Assembly: GCA_013002165.1 (NCBI GenBank)
Contig: JABDKO010000172.1
Span: 34,501 to 98,500, forward strand
Direction: 5' to 3'
Length of the DNA: 64,000 bases
From: Rhodothermales bacterium
Lineage (GTDB): Bacteria; Bacteroidota; Rhodothermia; Rhodothermales; JABDKH01
The number at the start of each line of letters is the position of its first letter. Within the stretch, counting starts at the first letter, position 1. The notes beneath the pieces are model-generated. The model worked only from the letters and a program-made list of their open reading frames with translations. It made no database searches and was not told where the DNA came from. This document shows, piece after piece, positions 30,851 to 40,798 of this stretch. A program made the translations under genes and the position numbers.

Positions 30851-32767
30851 TTACCAGACCAGTTCACCACCAAAGTCTTCGAAGATCGACTTTACGATGG
30901 GGCTTTCCTGTCTTTTGCGTTTCATGTACTCGTAGGGATCGAACTCGCTTTTGCGAGTTTCATCTCCTTCCGCCTGAGCAATCTTGCGGATAATAAATTC
31001 AATTTTCTTGTACTGAATTTCAGACGCTGCGTTCAGATGTTTCAGCAGAAATTCGTGCTGGTTGTCCAGAAGTCGTTTGTGAAAATCGTCGGGGATTGCA
31101 ACCACAACAGCACTGCCCTTGACGTCTACAGGTGCGCCATGCTGCAGCAGTGAACCGACGTGAATACGGAGTGATTTGACAGTACTGACATATTTGAGCC
31201 AGATTTCCTCAATTGAATCCGGTAATCGCGACGGGGCCTTGACGGAAATAGCAAGAGATCCTTCAACCGAGCCAGACTCAATGTTACTGTTCCGGGGTCC
31301 GGACTTTTTGCTCAGCGCGGGCGGACCGAATAATCCGGGACCGGTTTGACGCGGCGCTGCCGGAGCTTCGGTCGATTCTGGAGCTGGTTCCGAAGCCGGT
31401 ACCGGAGTCGTCGGTTTTGAAGCACGCTTTTTTATCGGTCGTGGAGTGGATAATTCGGCACTGTCGTTGTCGGAAGCCTGTGCTGCAGGTTTGTCGACTT
31501 TTTTCGGAACGGGTACGGGCTCAGGCTCGGTAACATCCTCTCCGGTAGCTGGCTCAGTTTCAACGGTCCCTGAGGATTCGGCCGTGGATGTCGTCGGCTG
31601 CTTAGCAATGACTTTCTCGAGGGTATTGAGTCTTTTGAGTGCCTGCCGCAAGTCAACAGCGTTGTTTGCCGCTGCCATCTTCAGCATCCCGAGTTCAGCT
31701 GCCAGTCGCGGTTGAGAGTTCCGCGATAGAGACTCCTCGGTCTGCGCCAGGATCATAAGGAGACGAAGAAGTTGTACCTCTGAAAATTGGCTGCTGTGCT
31801 CCTCGTACTGTTTGCGGACCGTACTCGTGGCTTCGATGAGATCAGTAGATTGAGTTGATACACTGACCAGCAGATTTCGCAGATGTCCAGCCAGACCCGC
31901 CATGAATTCCTGCAGATCGTATCCTTCTGACAACAGGTGCGAGACAAGATTCAAAATCCCAGCCGAGTCCCCATCCCTGATGCTGTCTGTGGCTTTAAAA
32001 AACAAGTCATGGTCAACTACGCGCAGTGCCCTGGCGAGATCGGCGTACGTGATATCAGTACCACAAAGTGAAACTGACTGATCGAACACGGACAATGCGT
32101 CACGAAGCGCACCATCTCCCTTCTGAGCGATAAGCATCAGAGATGCCTCGTCAACCGTGATGTTCTCTTCTTCTGCAATTTGCTGCAGCCGGTCTACAAT
32201 TTCTGCCACCGGTATACGCTTGAAGTCGAACCTCTGGCACCGCGACAGGATCGTAGGAATCACTTTCTGCGGTTCAGTAGTCGCGAAAATAAACAGGGCG
32301 TACGGAGGCGGCTCCTCCAGTGTTTTCAGAAATGCGTTAAACGCAGACGTGCTGAGCATGTGGACCTCGTCCACAATGTAAACTTTCTTCTTTGCGCCCT
32401 GCGGAGGGACACGAACAGTGTCTCTTAATTCGCGAACATCATCAACTTTGTTATTCGAAGCCGCATCGATTTCAATCACGTTCATACTGCGACCTTCCGA
32501 GAAGGTCTTGCATGATGCACATTTGTCACATGGCTCCGCATTATTTCGCTCATCGAGCGATGTTTCGCAGTTGATGGCCTTGGCGAGGATCCTGGCTACC
32601 GTGGTTTTTCCAACACCCCGGGGTCCGGAGAATAGATACGCATGGCCGAGGCGGTCCATCCGTATCGCGTTCCGAAGTGTCTCTGTGACATGGCGCTGTG
32701 CGACAACATCGTCAAAAACCCGGGGACGGTACTTTCTTGCGGCTACGAGATACTTTGTTTCAGACAT
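30851..32767 (-). CDS. dnaX: DNA polymerase III subunit tau (gamma/tau)
   Basis: YRPRVFDDVVAQRHVTETL, GPRGVGKTTVARILAKA, four-Cys zinc module, DEVHMLS. Confidence 0.97.
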   Translation of the reverse strand: MSETKYLVAARKYRPRVFDDVVAQRHVTETLRNAIRMDRLGHAYLFSGPRGVGKTTVARILAKAINCETSLDERNNAEPCDKCASCKTFSEGRSMNVIEIDAASNNKVDDVRELRDTVRVPPQGAKKKVYIVDEVHMLSTSAFNAFLKTLEEPPPYALFIFATTEPQKVIPTILSRCQRFDFKRIPVAEIVDRLQQIAEEENITVDEASLMLIAQKGDGALRDALSVFDQSVSLCGTDITYADLARALRVVDHDLFFKATDSIRDGDSAGILNLVSHLLSEGYDLQEFMAGLAGHLRNLLVSVSTQSTDLIEATSTVRKQYEEHSSQFSEVQLLRLLMILAQTEESLSRNSQPRLAAELGMLKMAAANNAVDLRQALKRLNTLEKVIAKQPTTSTAESSGTVETEPATGEDVTEPEPVPVPKKVDKPAAQASDNDSAELSTPRPIKKRASKPTTPVPASEPAPESTEAPAAPRQTGPGLFGPPALSKKSGPRNSNIESGSVEGSLAISVKAPSRLPDSIEEIWLKYVSTVKSLRIHVGSLLQHGAPVDVKGSAVVVAIPDDFHKRLLDNQHEFLLKHLNAASEIQYKKIEFIIRKIAQAEGDETRKSEFDPYEYMKRKRQESPIVKSIFEDFGGELVW

Positions 32768-32881
32768 TCAGCAATTCAATCCAGGTACGAAGATTTGCCC
32801 ATCGGCAGCAGTGGCTGCCGGTCAACTTACTACATGATAGAAAAATGGTTGATCCCTTTTTTGCAAATATAGGGTCGGCAA

Positions 32882-33388
32882 CTATTCGTCGACGACCATG
32901 GTGCCCGCAAACTTGTCGCCCATCCGTCTGCCGTTCTCATCAGAGAATACAAGGCTGACCTCGATTACGGCCGCAGCGATAGCGATTAGCGGTCCAAAAA
33001 GCCAGCCGAGCAGAGGCAGGACCTGAATGGCCGGACCAACCGCAAACGGTAGATTTCGTTTGATGGATTTGCTGATCGAAAGGGATCGACCGTTCAGATC
33101 TACCGGCCGGATACCAAGAAGTGTTTTACCGATCGAGCGCCCTTTCATCAAAGGGATGTCGAGACCATCTCTCAGCAGCAAGTATGCAACCGCCGCGACA
33201 TCACCTACCAGCGGAATGATCGACATCATCAGGGCGGCGATCGCTATATCTACGAGTGCTGCGAGCGTACGCTTGATCTTACCCGCCTTCTGGCGCGTTT
33301 CAGGGACAATGAGATCACTGCGTTCCGTGATAACGGTTACGTCCTGCTCCGCAATCTGAGTTTCAATATCGATTTTATTTTGACTCAT
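32882..33388 (-). CDS. RDD family membrane protein
   Basis: RSIGKTLLGIRPVDLNG, multiple TM segments. Confidence 0.8.
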   Translation of the reverse strand: MSQNKIDIETQIAEQDVTVITERSDLIVPETRQKAGKIKRTLAALVDIAIAALMMSIIPLVGDVAAVAYLLLRDGLDIPLMKGRSIGKTLLGIRPVDLNGRSLSISKSIKRNLPFAVGPAIQVLPLLGWLFGPLIAIAAAVIEVSLVFSDENGRRMGDKFAGTMVVDE

Positions 33389-33438
33389 CAGCACACGGGC
33401 AATTCAAAACGACATGCCGCTTTGCCGGCAGCCCTGAT

Positions 33439-34101
33439 TTATTTAATAGTTGGAGCGATTTTTTTCGGTGGCGGCTGTACTCCAGCCTCCGGTTCTGGAT
33501 TGGAAGCTGTGCGTCCCTCTGAAATTTTTCGCCCCAGCCCCGGATCAAAACAGTTTCGACACCTTGGTTCATACACGTCCGTAGCTCCAACAACGACTCG
33601 TTCATCACTTGCCGTCAGACGCTGCGAATGATTAGCCGGGGCACCACACACGACGCAGATCGCATGAAGCTTTGTCACATGCTCTGCAATCGCCATCATT
33701 TGCGGAATTGGCTCGAACGGTCTTCCAAGGTAATCCTGATCGAGCCCGGCAACGATGACCCGCTTTCCCTGTCGTGCTAATTCCTGGGCGCTTGTCAGTA
33801 ACTCAAGCCCGAAAAACTGTGCTTCGTCGATACCAACGACATCCGCCGATCCAACCATGAGGATTATTTGCTCGGCACTGTCGACCGCTATCGAGGAGAG
33901 AGCGTTCTCATCGTGAGAGACAACCTCTTCATCACTGTATCTGGCGTCAACCGTTGGCTTGAAAATTTCGATTCGCTGTCGGGCGATCTGGGCGCGCCTG
34001 AGTCTCCTGATCAACTCTTCGGTCTTACCGCTGAACATGGAACCGCAAATAACTTCGATCCATCCGGCAGAACGATCAGCTCGATAAATGACTGGTTCCA
34101 T
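33439..34101 (-). CDS. tdk: Thymidine kinase
   Basis: VICGSMFSGKTEELIRRLRRA P-loop; GIDEAQFF; Cys zinc site; start at internal MEPVIYR. Confidence 0.93.
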   Translation of the reverse strand: MEPVIYRADRSAGWIEVICGSMFSGKTEELIRRLRRAQIARQRIEIFKPTVDARYSDEEVVSHDENALSSIAVDSAEQIILMVGSADVVGIDEAQFFGLELLTSAQELARQGKRVIVAGLDQDYLGRPFEPIPQMMAIAEHVTKLHAICVVCGAPANHSQRLTASDERVVVGATDVYEPRCRNCFDPGLGRKISEGRTASNPEPEAGVQPPPKKIAPTIK

Positions 34102-34124
34102 AACGCAATCCAGGTAACGGTCTA

Positions 34125-34889
34125 CTAAATCTGGACGAGGTCCTTGTCCACTATCCATCCCGACACGCCGTTAGGCAGCCGAATGTTGACCCAGCCATCT
34201 TCTTCACCAAGATAGGTAAAAACGAGGCCTTCGTGTATGCGGACTTCTACGTCCGCGAGTTCGTCGGGCTCAGTAAGCACCGGGGTATCCATCCCGACAA
34301 ATATATATCGTACAAAACTGGCGTTATAAACCGAGACAACGAACGCCACAACGATTAGCGCCGCCCCGACCCCTGCCAGGACTGCAGAAAGTCTGCGTGA
34401 CCAGTCAGTGCTGAGCCTCCGCAAGATTCTCAGACAGACTATAGTTGCCGAGATCAAGTACAGCCCGAATCCGATCCAGAAATAGGTTCCGGCCCGCGCA
34501 ATTCGGGCAAGTTTGCTGATAACAGGCTTCCAGAACGGATCCGGGACGCGAGAGAACTGATCGAGGGTTTGTGATCTGGCCAGCGTAATACTGTGTTGAA
34601 CCGCTGCGTTGTCGGGTTCAATTTCCAGAGCTCGCTCGTAGTGAAGAATGGCATAGCCAAGCTCGTCAAGTCTGTAGAAGCTGTTGCCCAGATTATAGTG
34701 CAGCGCTGCGCTTTCAAATCCTTCATCAATGGTAAGCTGATAGACGTCGGCGGCATCCCGGTAACGACCTTCACGATACAAAGCATTCGCCTCATCGAAT
34801 TGTTGAAGGACGTTACTTGTCTGACAAAGCGCCGGTTGCGGAGCATCGAACACCACAAATAAGCTCGCGAGAAGCAACGCACGAATCAT
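34125..34889 (-). CDS. batE: TPR plus SH3-domain protein (BatE-like)
   Basis: TPR repeats (LHYNLGNSFYRLDELGYAILHYERALEIEPDN), TM segments, C-terminal SH3-like domain; follows batD. Confidence 0.8.
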   Translation of the reverse strand: MIRALLLASLFVVFDAPQPALCQTSNVLQQFDEANALYREGRYRDAADVYQLTIDEGFESAALHYNLGNSFYRLDELGYAILHYERALEIEPDNAAVQHSITLARSQTLDQFSRVPDPFWKPVISKLARIARAGTYFWIGFGLYLISATIVCLRILRRLSTDWSRRLSAVLAGVGAALIVVAFVVSVYNASFVRYIFVGMDTPVLTEPDELADVEVRIHEGLVFTYLGEEDGWVNIRLPNGVSGWIVDKDLVQI

Positions 34890-36781
34890 TCCACGACCTC
34901 TGCTTCATCCTGGGCTTGCTCATAGCTAACAAAGGCCCCCTCGAGAGCATCAATCAGTGCCGTGGCACGATCCAGCGCGTCATTCATAACCCGTCTCTCC
35001 GGCGACACCGGTGAGAACTGTGCCATATCGCATTCTGCAAGGAGCCGGTTCAGCGAGTCGACAGTTTCTTGCTCCACTCTACGTTCCTTCAATGCAGCAC
35101 CAAGCTCGGGCCGCGTGAGGGCTTTCTCTCCAAGATTCAATCGATCCCCAACAAACCCGAGCACCGCCCGTTCGAGTGCAGCATAGTAGCCTGAACCATC
35201 ACCACGCGCGAGCATCTCGTTAGCCTCTTTCAAATGTTTCCTGGCAAGGGGATTCGCCCTGCGGTTTCGAGCGTACCCGAGATCGCCGGAAATCTTGTCC
35301 ATGTGAGCCTGATAGAAGTAGGTGCCGGTCAGGATCAATAGTGGAAAGATCAGGAAGATGTATGGGAGAATACTGCGGTGGAGTAATCCGTCTCTTACTG
35401 TTCGCCAGTCATCCGAATCGACGAGCGGGGGAGCGATGTCATCAATCGGGAAACCCGAGCCAGTCGCGATCGCAATGGACTCGAGCGACACGTTATTTCC
35501 CGACACGGTGATAGAAAATGGATCTGAAGATAACGTCCTGTAGGATCGTGATCCTGTATCAAAGAACGTAAACTCAACAGGTGAGATCTCAAACTTTCCA
35601 TTTGATCGCGGAACGAGGATAAAATCAAAAACCTTGCTGCCGCGGACGTTTGATCCAGATCGATTAAGACGGGAGTCTACCTGGGGATCATATCTTTCAA
35701 AGACTCCAGGCGTGTCGATCACCGGGCCTTCCATCGTGGCAATATTTCCGGAGCCGGTGACAGTTGCTTTCAGCGAAAGCGATTCTCCAACCTCTAACTC
35801 CGTCTTGTCGACGAAGGCATCGAGCTCAAAGTCACCGACAGCACCGGTAAACGAGTCCGGTGCACCATCGGGCAGCGGGCGTACATTCAGCTTTACAGCA
35901 GGCGAACTCAGCTCAACTGGAACGTATCGGTTACGCAGGGAAAAGAATGTCTCTCTGCTGCTGACAGGTACACTTGCCTCGCTTTCGATTTTGAGAGGGT
36001 CTACCTGAAGCTCACCCGTTCGCGTGGGGAAAACAACGACCCTCTTCAGGACGATCATGTTATATCGGATGCCGTTGCGGACGATTGTCTGCGGAACCGG
36101 ACGTGCCTCAACATCAAGATCCTCTCTCCAGAATCCCTCAGCATCCCAGGAGTCGGCCAATCTGCTTTGCCGTAACTGGATTCCACTCCGGAAGTAAAGG
36201 CCGTATTCAATCGTGACAGCCTCATTCTGATAAACAGTTCTTTTGTTGGGTCGTGCATCGATATAAATGTCCCGATCCGAAATCTCGGGTTTCGGGGCAT
36301 CTGCCGGATCCTGATCGAGAAGTCCGAACGGGTCTGTCAGGGGATTAGGTCGTCGTTGTCTGACCGGTCGTTGTGATTGTGGAACCACTGATATTTGAAT
36401 CGGCTCAGTAGTAAACGTTTCATCGGCAACAATCACGTTCGTTGCAGCAATGCTTGCACGTCCCTCTCGAACCGGTGAGTACACCCAGCTGTAGCCGATG
36501 CTCTGCGTCATCTGTCCATTGATGATGGAGATATTTCTCGATGTGCTTGGGAACGATGAATTCAGAGTAAGGCCGGTAACTTGAGGTGGCTCCGGGGCGG
36601 TTATGCTGGGCAGCGATGTACCCTGGACTTCTATAGTGTAGGTAAGTCGCTCCTCGGTACCTATGGTGTTTTCACTTACCGAGGCGGAAACTGCAACTGA
36701 CTGGGCATGGGAGCGTGAGCTAATTCCCAGAGCCAGGCATACAACTGTAATCGTCGCTAGATATCGTCCCATCCGATTCAT
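34886..36781 (-). CDS. batD: BatD family protein
   Basis: VSASVSENTIGTEERLTYTIEVQG; PQVTGLTLNSSFPSTSRNISIINGQMTQSIGYSWVYSPVREG. Confidence 0.88.
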   Translation of the reverse strand: MNRMGRYLATITVVCLALGISSRSHAQSVAVSASVSENTIGTEERLTYTIEVQGTSLPSITAPEPPQVTGLTLNSSFPSTSRNISIINGQMTQSIGYSWVYSPVREGRASIAATNVIVADETFTTEPIQISVVPQSQRPVRQRRPNPLTDPFGLLDQDPADAPKPEISDRDIYIDARPNKRTVYQNEAVTIEYGLYFRSGIQLRQSRLADSWDAEGFWREDLDVEARPVPQTIVRNGIRYNMIVLKRVVVFPTRTGELQVDPLKIESEASVPVSSRETFFSLRNRYVPVELSSPAVKLNVRPLPDGAPDSFTGAVGDFELDAFVDKTELEVGESLSLKATVTGSGNIATMEGPVIDTPGVFERYDPQVDSRLNRSGSNVRGSKVFDFILVPRSNGKFEISPVEFTFFDTGSRSYRTLSSDPFSITVSGNNVSLESIAIATGSGFPIDDIAPPLVDSDDWRTVRDGLLHRSILPYIFLIFPLLILTGTYFYQAHMDKISGDLGYARNRRANPLARKHLKEANEMLARGDGSGYYAALERAVLGFVGDRLNLGEKALTRPELGAALKERRVEQETVDSLNRLLAECDMAQFSPVSPERRVMNDALDRATALIDALEGAFVSYEQAQDEAEVVE

Positions 36782-36790
36782 GATCTGACA

Positions 36791-37348
36791 CTACCAGTCC
36801 TTTTCGACGCGTCTGGGGCGGCCCTTTATCTTCTGTACTTCACGCAGCAATTTCGCTTCCTCATTTTCGAGGGCCTGAAGTATTCGCTCGGCTTGTTCCT
36901 TACTCAGCTGGTCGGGGTCAGGGGGCATTTCCTGATTGGAGCTCTCTGGTTGCTGCTGTTCTTCATTCTCCTCCGACGGATCTCCACTCTGTTCCTGTTC
37001 CTGCTGGTCTGAATTCTCCTGTTCGGACTCCTGTTCCTGTTCAGAATCTTGTTCCTGTTGATCCTCTTGCTGGTTTTCCTGATTATCGCTGGATTCCTGG
37101 TCGTTGTTACCTTGCTCCTGCTGCTGATTTTCCTGTTCCTCTTCGATCTTCTCTTTCAGCGCGATCAGGCGGGCATTTTCGGGTTCAATCTCGAGGCCTG
37201 ACTGTACCAGATTCAACGCCTCCGGAAGCTCTTCGCCGACGTAGGCTTTGGCCCCGGAGTGAAAAAACTCCAGTGCCGACTGGGCGCGAACGGTTGAAGT
37301 AACCCCGGTCGCCGCAACAATGAGGAATGCGTACAGAACAGATTTCAT
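36791..37348 (-). CDS. BatC-like protein with long Gln/Glu/Asn/Ser low-complexity segment
   Basis: TPR-like N terminus, E/Q-rich middle, ILQALENEEAKLLREVQK...VEKDW C terminus. Confidence 0.75.
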   Translation of the reverse strand: MKSVLYAFLIVAATGVTSTVRAQSALEFFHSGAKAYVGEELPEALNLVQSGLEIEPENARLIALKEKIEEEQENQQQEQGNNDQESSDNQENQQEDQQEQDSEQEQESEQENSDQQEQEQSGDPSEENEEQQQPESSNQEMPPDPDQLSKEQAERILQALENEEAKLLREVQKIKGRPRRVEKDW

Positions 37349-38019
37349 TAGATCGGAATATCGTTTATGTCGGCAACTGATGCTACGCGCTCGATAAAAG
37401 AGGCAAAAGCCTCTACTGTTGGATCGACTTGCCGACCGTCGTCCATCAATCGGAATGCTTCCCTGTAACGTTCTTGTGCCACCAATGCATCGGCCTGGGC
37501 CTTGAGCTCTTTTGCATATTCTGATGGTTCCGGGGGCTCTTGCTGTCCATCTCCGTTCTGCTCCTCTTCGTCCATCTTACGCTTGACGAACTCGTAATTG
37601 ATTTTTGCATCGACTGACGCTGGATTTGCAACGAGGCTCTGGACATAGAAATCTGTTGCCAGCTTGTTGTCCTCAACTCGATACGCATTATTACCTGCAT
37701 TGTAGGCTGCGCGTGCGCGATCCTGGTCATTCGTAGACGCTGCGGCCGATTGGACGAACGCTTCCTGGGCAGACTGGTGTTCGCCGAGTCGATACTGCGC
37801 CGCTCCCAGGTTGTTGTAGTAGTCTGTTCGAAGAGGGTCTTCCGGATTGTCAACAATTGCGGCAAGTCCATCCTGGTATGCTAGGGTTGCTTCCTCAAAC
37901 GCATCGGCATCGTACAGATCGTTCCCCCTTCGCCCGTCGGAAGAGTGAGAGCATCCACTCACCACAATGACGGCAGCCACCAGGGTCAGAACTGGAATAT
38001 GTTTGTTGTCGAAAATCAA
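37348..38019 (-). CDS. TPR lipoprotein, BatC-like
   Basis: Lipobox-like VVSGCSH; TPR repeats; TAATG coupling with the next gene. Confidence 0.75.
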   Translation of the reverse strand: MIFDNKHIPVLTLVAAVIVVSGCSHSSDGRRGNDLYDADAFEEATLAYQDGLAAIVDNPEDPLRTDYYNNLGAAQYRLGEHQSAQEAFVQSAAASTNDQDRARAAYNAGNNAYRVEDNKLATDFYVQSLVANPASVDAKINYEFVKRKMDEEEQNGDGQQEPPEPSEYAKELKAQADALVAQERYREAFRLMDDGRQVDPTVEAFASFIERVASVADINDIPI

Positions 38020-39047
38020 TTCAAGTCAGGTTGTCTGCTTCGATCTTTCCGTCGGTCGCTTACAATTCGCTCTCCGAATAGTAACACAAAGGCGAAGAGT
38101 AATGGCCACTGAAATTTCTCTTCGTACTCTTCGAACTCCTCTGATCCAAACTCGCTCTTGTCTAAACGATCGAGCGACTCAGTTATTTTATGTAAAGAGG
38201 AAGATGTTCGAGCGATTCTGAAGTACGCACCATTCGAAGAAAGCTGTTTAAGTGCACCTTCCTCGAGGCGAGTGATGACCGTGCGCCCCTGTCTGTCCTG
38301 TTTGTATCGGGTATTGCCGCCGCGTCTTGAAACCGGAATCGGAACACCTTCGGTCTCACCCACGCCCGCCGCGTAGATCAATACGCCATCGTCAGCGGCT
38401 TTCTGGACGAGGTCGGGAATATTTGCGACGTGGTTTTCTCCGTCAGATATGATTAGCAACGCTCGTGTCCGGCGTTCATCCGGGTCGGCAGATGCGGTCT
38501 TGAAAGCATCAAGTGATTTTTCGAGCGCGGCAGAAAAGTCAGTTCCGGGCGTTGGAATAAGTGACGGATTGGCAACATCAAGAAATAGTCGTACGGCGCC
38601 GTAGTCGGTCGTGAGAGGGCATTGAATGAATGCATCGCCGGAGAATAGCACCAGTCCTACCCGATCACCTTCCAGCTGATCCAGCAGTTTTTTCACCTCG
38701 TTGCGGGATCGCTCCAGTCTGCTCGGAGCGATGTCTTCAGCTTGCATTGATGCCGAGACATCGAGGGCAATTATCAGGTCGACTCCCTCGCGCTTTACTT
38801 CTCTGATCTGGCTGCCGAATCGAGGGCCCATGAGCGCCAGTGCGACGAACAGCACGCCTGTGGTAGCCATCGCGGCTTTCCAGCGTCGACGTCTGGGACT
38901 TACTGTAGCCGCGAGCCTGCTAAGCAACGTCTTGTCGCCCATTCGGGACGCAGCTTTTCGCCGATTGTATGCAGACCACAAGAACAGGGCGAAGACTGCA
39001 GGTACAGCGAAAAGTGACCAGAAGTATGTAGGGAAAAGCCATTCCAT
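38016..39047 (-). CDS. batB: VWA-domain protein BatB
   Basis: DLIIALDVSASMQAEDIAPSRLERSRNEVKKLL (MIDAS). Confidence 0.9.
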   Translation of the reverse strand: MEWLFPTYFWSLFAVPAVFALFLWSAYNRRKAASRMGDKTLLSRLAATVSPRRRRWKAAMATTGVLFVALALMGPRFGSQIREVKREGVDLIIALDVSASMQAEDIAPSRLERSRNEVKKLLDQLEGDRVGLVLFSGDAFIQCPLTTDYGAVRLFLDVANPSLIPTPGTDFSAALEKSLDAFKTASADPDERRTRALLIISDGENHVANIPDLVQKAADDGVLIYAAGVGETEGVPIPVSRRGGNTRYKQDRQGRTVITRLEEGALKQLSSNGAYFRIARTSSSLHKITESLDRLDKSEFGSEEFEEYEEKFQWPLLFAFVLLFGERIVSDRRKDRSRQPDLN

Positions 39048-39054
39048 AGGTCCG

Positions 39055-40038
39055 CTACGGGAATCGTCTCAATCGGGTTGTAGCCAGGAGTATTTCGACG
39101 AGTAGGAAACCGAGGGCCGGCCACAAGAAAAGCGGATAACGTTCCTCGTAGTCGGTGTATACCCGTTCCTCTATTTTGGTCTTCTCGAGCTCGCCGATCT
39201 CGTCGTACACATTCTCGAGCGCCTCCTTGTTGGTTGCCCGGAAGTACTTCCCGCCGGTCTTGTCGGCAACAGAACGCAACATGTCTTCATCAATATCTAC
39301 CGGCATCATGCGTCGCTGTTTTCCGGCAAACGGATGGTCGATTATCACGGGAGCTTCGCCATGAGCACCAACCCCGATTGGATACACGCGCACTCCCAGT
39401 GCTTCGGCCACTTCGGCGGCTGTAACAGGATCGACTTCTCCCCGGTTATTCTGGCCATCTGTCAGGAGAATCACGACCTTGCTTTTCGCTTCCGTGTCTT
39501 TCAGCCTGTTCGTTGCCATCGCGAGGGCCGTGCCGATAGCGGTACCATCTTCTATGATACCTACGTCGACTTCATCCATCATTCGTTTCAGAAACTCGTA
39601 GTCGAGTGTCAGAGGAGTCTGCGTGTACGCTTTCGCAGCGAAAACTACAAGGCCGACCCGGTCGGACGTTCGACCGTCAATAAAGTCTTTGCCCACTTCA
39701 CGCGCTGCCTCAAATCGATTTGGTTTGAAATCCTGTGCGCGCATTGAAGTAGATGTGTCGAGGACCATCATGATGTCAACGCCCTCGGCGAAGCGTTCGA
39801 GACTCACATTAGTCAATCGTGGTCTTGCCAGAGCCATGATAATCAGCACGAGACCTGCGACTCGTAGAAGTGTTGGAAGCACACGCATTTGGGACCAGAA
39901 AGTACGCGCCACCCCGGCAGCACTTGCAGTACTACTGTAGCGCATCCCAGTGTATGACCGGGATCGATACCACTCCAACGCGGCTAGAGCCGGGAGCAAA
40001 AGAAGAAGCAAGAACCAGTATGGTTGTCCAAATTCCAT
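39055..40038 (-). CDS. batA: VWA-domain protein BatA
   Basis: DIMMVLDTSTSMRAQDFKPNRFEAAREV (MIDAS); start at internal MEFGQPYWF. Confidence 0.9.
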   Translation of the reverse strand: MEFGQPYWFLLLLLLPALAALEWYRSRSYTGMRYSSTASAAGVARTFWSQMRVLPTLLRVAGLVLIIMALARPRLTNVSLERFAEGVDIMMVLDTSTSMRAQDFKPNRFEAAREVGKDFIDGRTSDRVGLVVFAAKAYTQTPLTLDYEFLKRMMDEVDVGIIEDGTAIGTALAMATNRLKDTEAKSKVVILLTDGQNNRGEVDPVTAAEVAEALGVRVYPIGVGAHGEAPVIIDHPFAGKQRRMMPVDIDEDMLRSVADKTGGKYFRATNKEALENVYDEIGELEKTKIEERVYTDYEERYPLFLWPALGFLLVEILLATTRLRRFP

Positions 40039-40057
40039 AGTCGATTGAATGCGTACC

Positions 40058-40798
40058 CTAGGTGGAAGTTTGTCGTGAGTCCAGAACGACGGACACAAGG
40101 TCCGGCACGGTAGTACCTGCAGGGCCGGAAACGATTTCGTCGACGAAATCTGATATTGCGCTGCGCCGAATGTTCATTTCGACGGTATATGCACCATGCC
40201 GGCCGGCGATAATGGGGAGGTCTGCCGCCGGTGACACTTCGGCACCGGTTCCAATCGAAAGGAAAACATCTGCGGTTCTTGTGGCTTCGTAAGCCATCCT
40301 GATAGCTTCTACCGGCAGCATCTCCCCAAACCAGACCACGTCCGGTCGAATCAAACCGCTGCACCTGCGGCAGTGCGCAATGCCCTGGGCGTCCAATTGA
40401 GGATTGTCTGACTTGCCGCCGCAGTCGACACAGTAGCTCCGCCTGATATTGCCGTGCAATTCTATTACGTTGCGGCTACCACTTTGATGGTGCAGGCCAT
40501 CGACATTCTGTGTGATTATTGTGGTTTCTACAACTGTGTCCAGCAGTGCAAGGGCTCGATGAGCCGGGTTCGGTTCAGCTTCCTCGACAACGCGCCTTCT
40601 TTCGGCATACCATCGCTGGACCAGTGACGGGTTTGCAAGAAACGCATCAATGTTGGCGAGTTCTTGTGGTTTGAATTGCTGCCAGAGACCGTCAGGATCG
40701 CGAAAAGTCGCAATGCCACTTTCGGCACTGACTCCCGCTCCCGTAAGAACAACAACTGACCGGGCTTCAGAAAGTATCTTTCTAAGTTCAGGAGACAT
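40058..40798 (-). CDS. Sir2-family NAD-dependent protein deacylase
   Basis: VVLTGAGVSAESGIATFRDPDGLW, TQNVDGLHHQSG, CVDC...CRRC zinc site, RPDVVWFGE; start at internal MSPELRK. Confidence 0.95.
   Translation of the reverse strand: MSPELRKILSEARSVVVLTGAGVSAESGIATFRDPDGLWQQFKPQELANIDAFLANPSLVQRWYAERRRVVEEAEPNPAHRALALLDTVVETTIITQNVDGLHHQSGSRNVIELHGNIRRSYCVDCGGKSDNPQLDAQGIAHCRRCSGLIRPDVVWFGEMLPVEAIRMAYEATRTADVFLSIGTGAEVSPAADLPIIAGRHGAYTVEMNIRRSAISDFVDEIVSGPAGTTVPDLVSVVLDSRQTST

Noticed and set aside
32801-32822. CGGCAGC-AGTG-GCTGCCG hairpin upstream of dnaX as a terminator or tRNA
   Set aside because: Perfect stem but no T-tract and no tRNA features; probably a simple 5' UTR hairpin.
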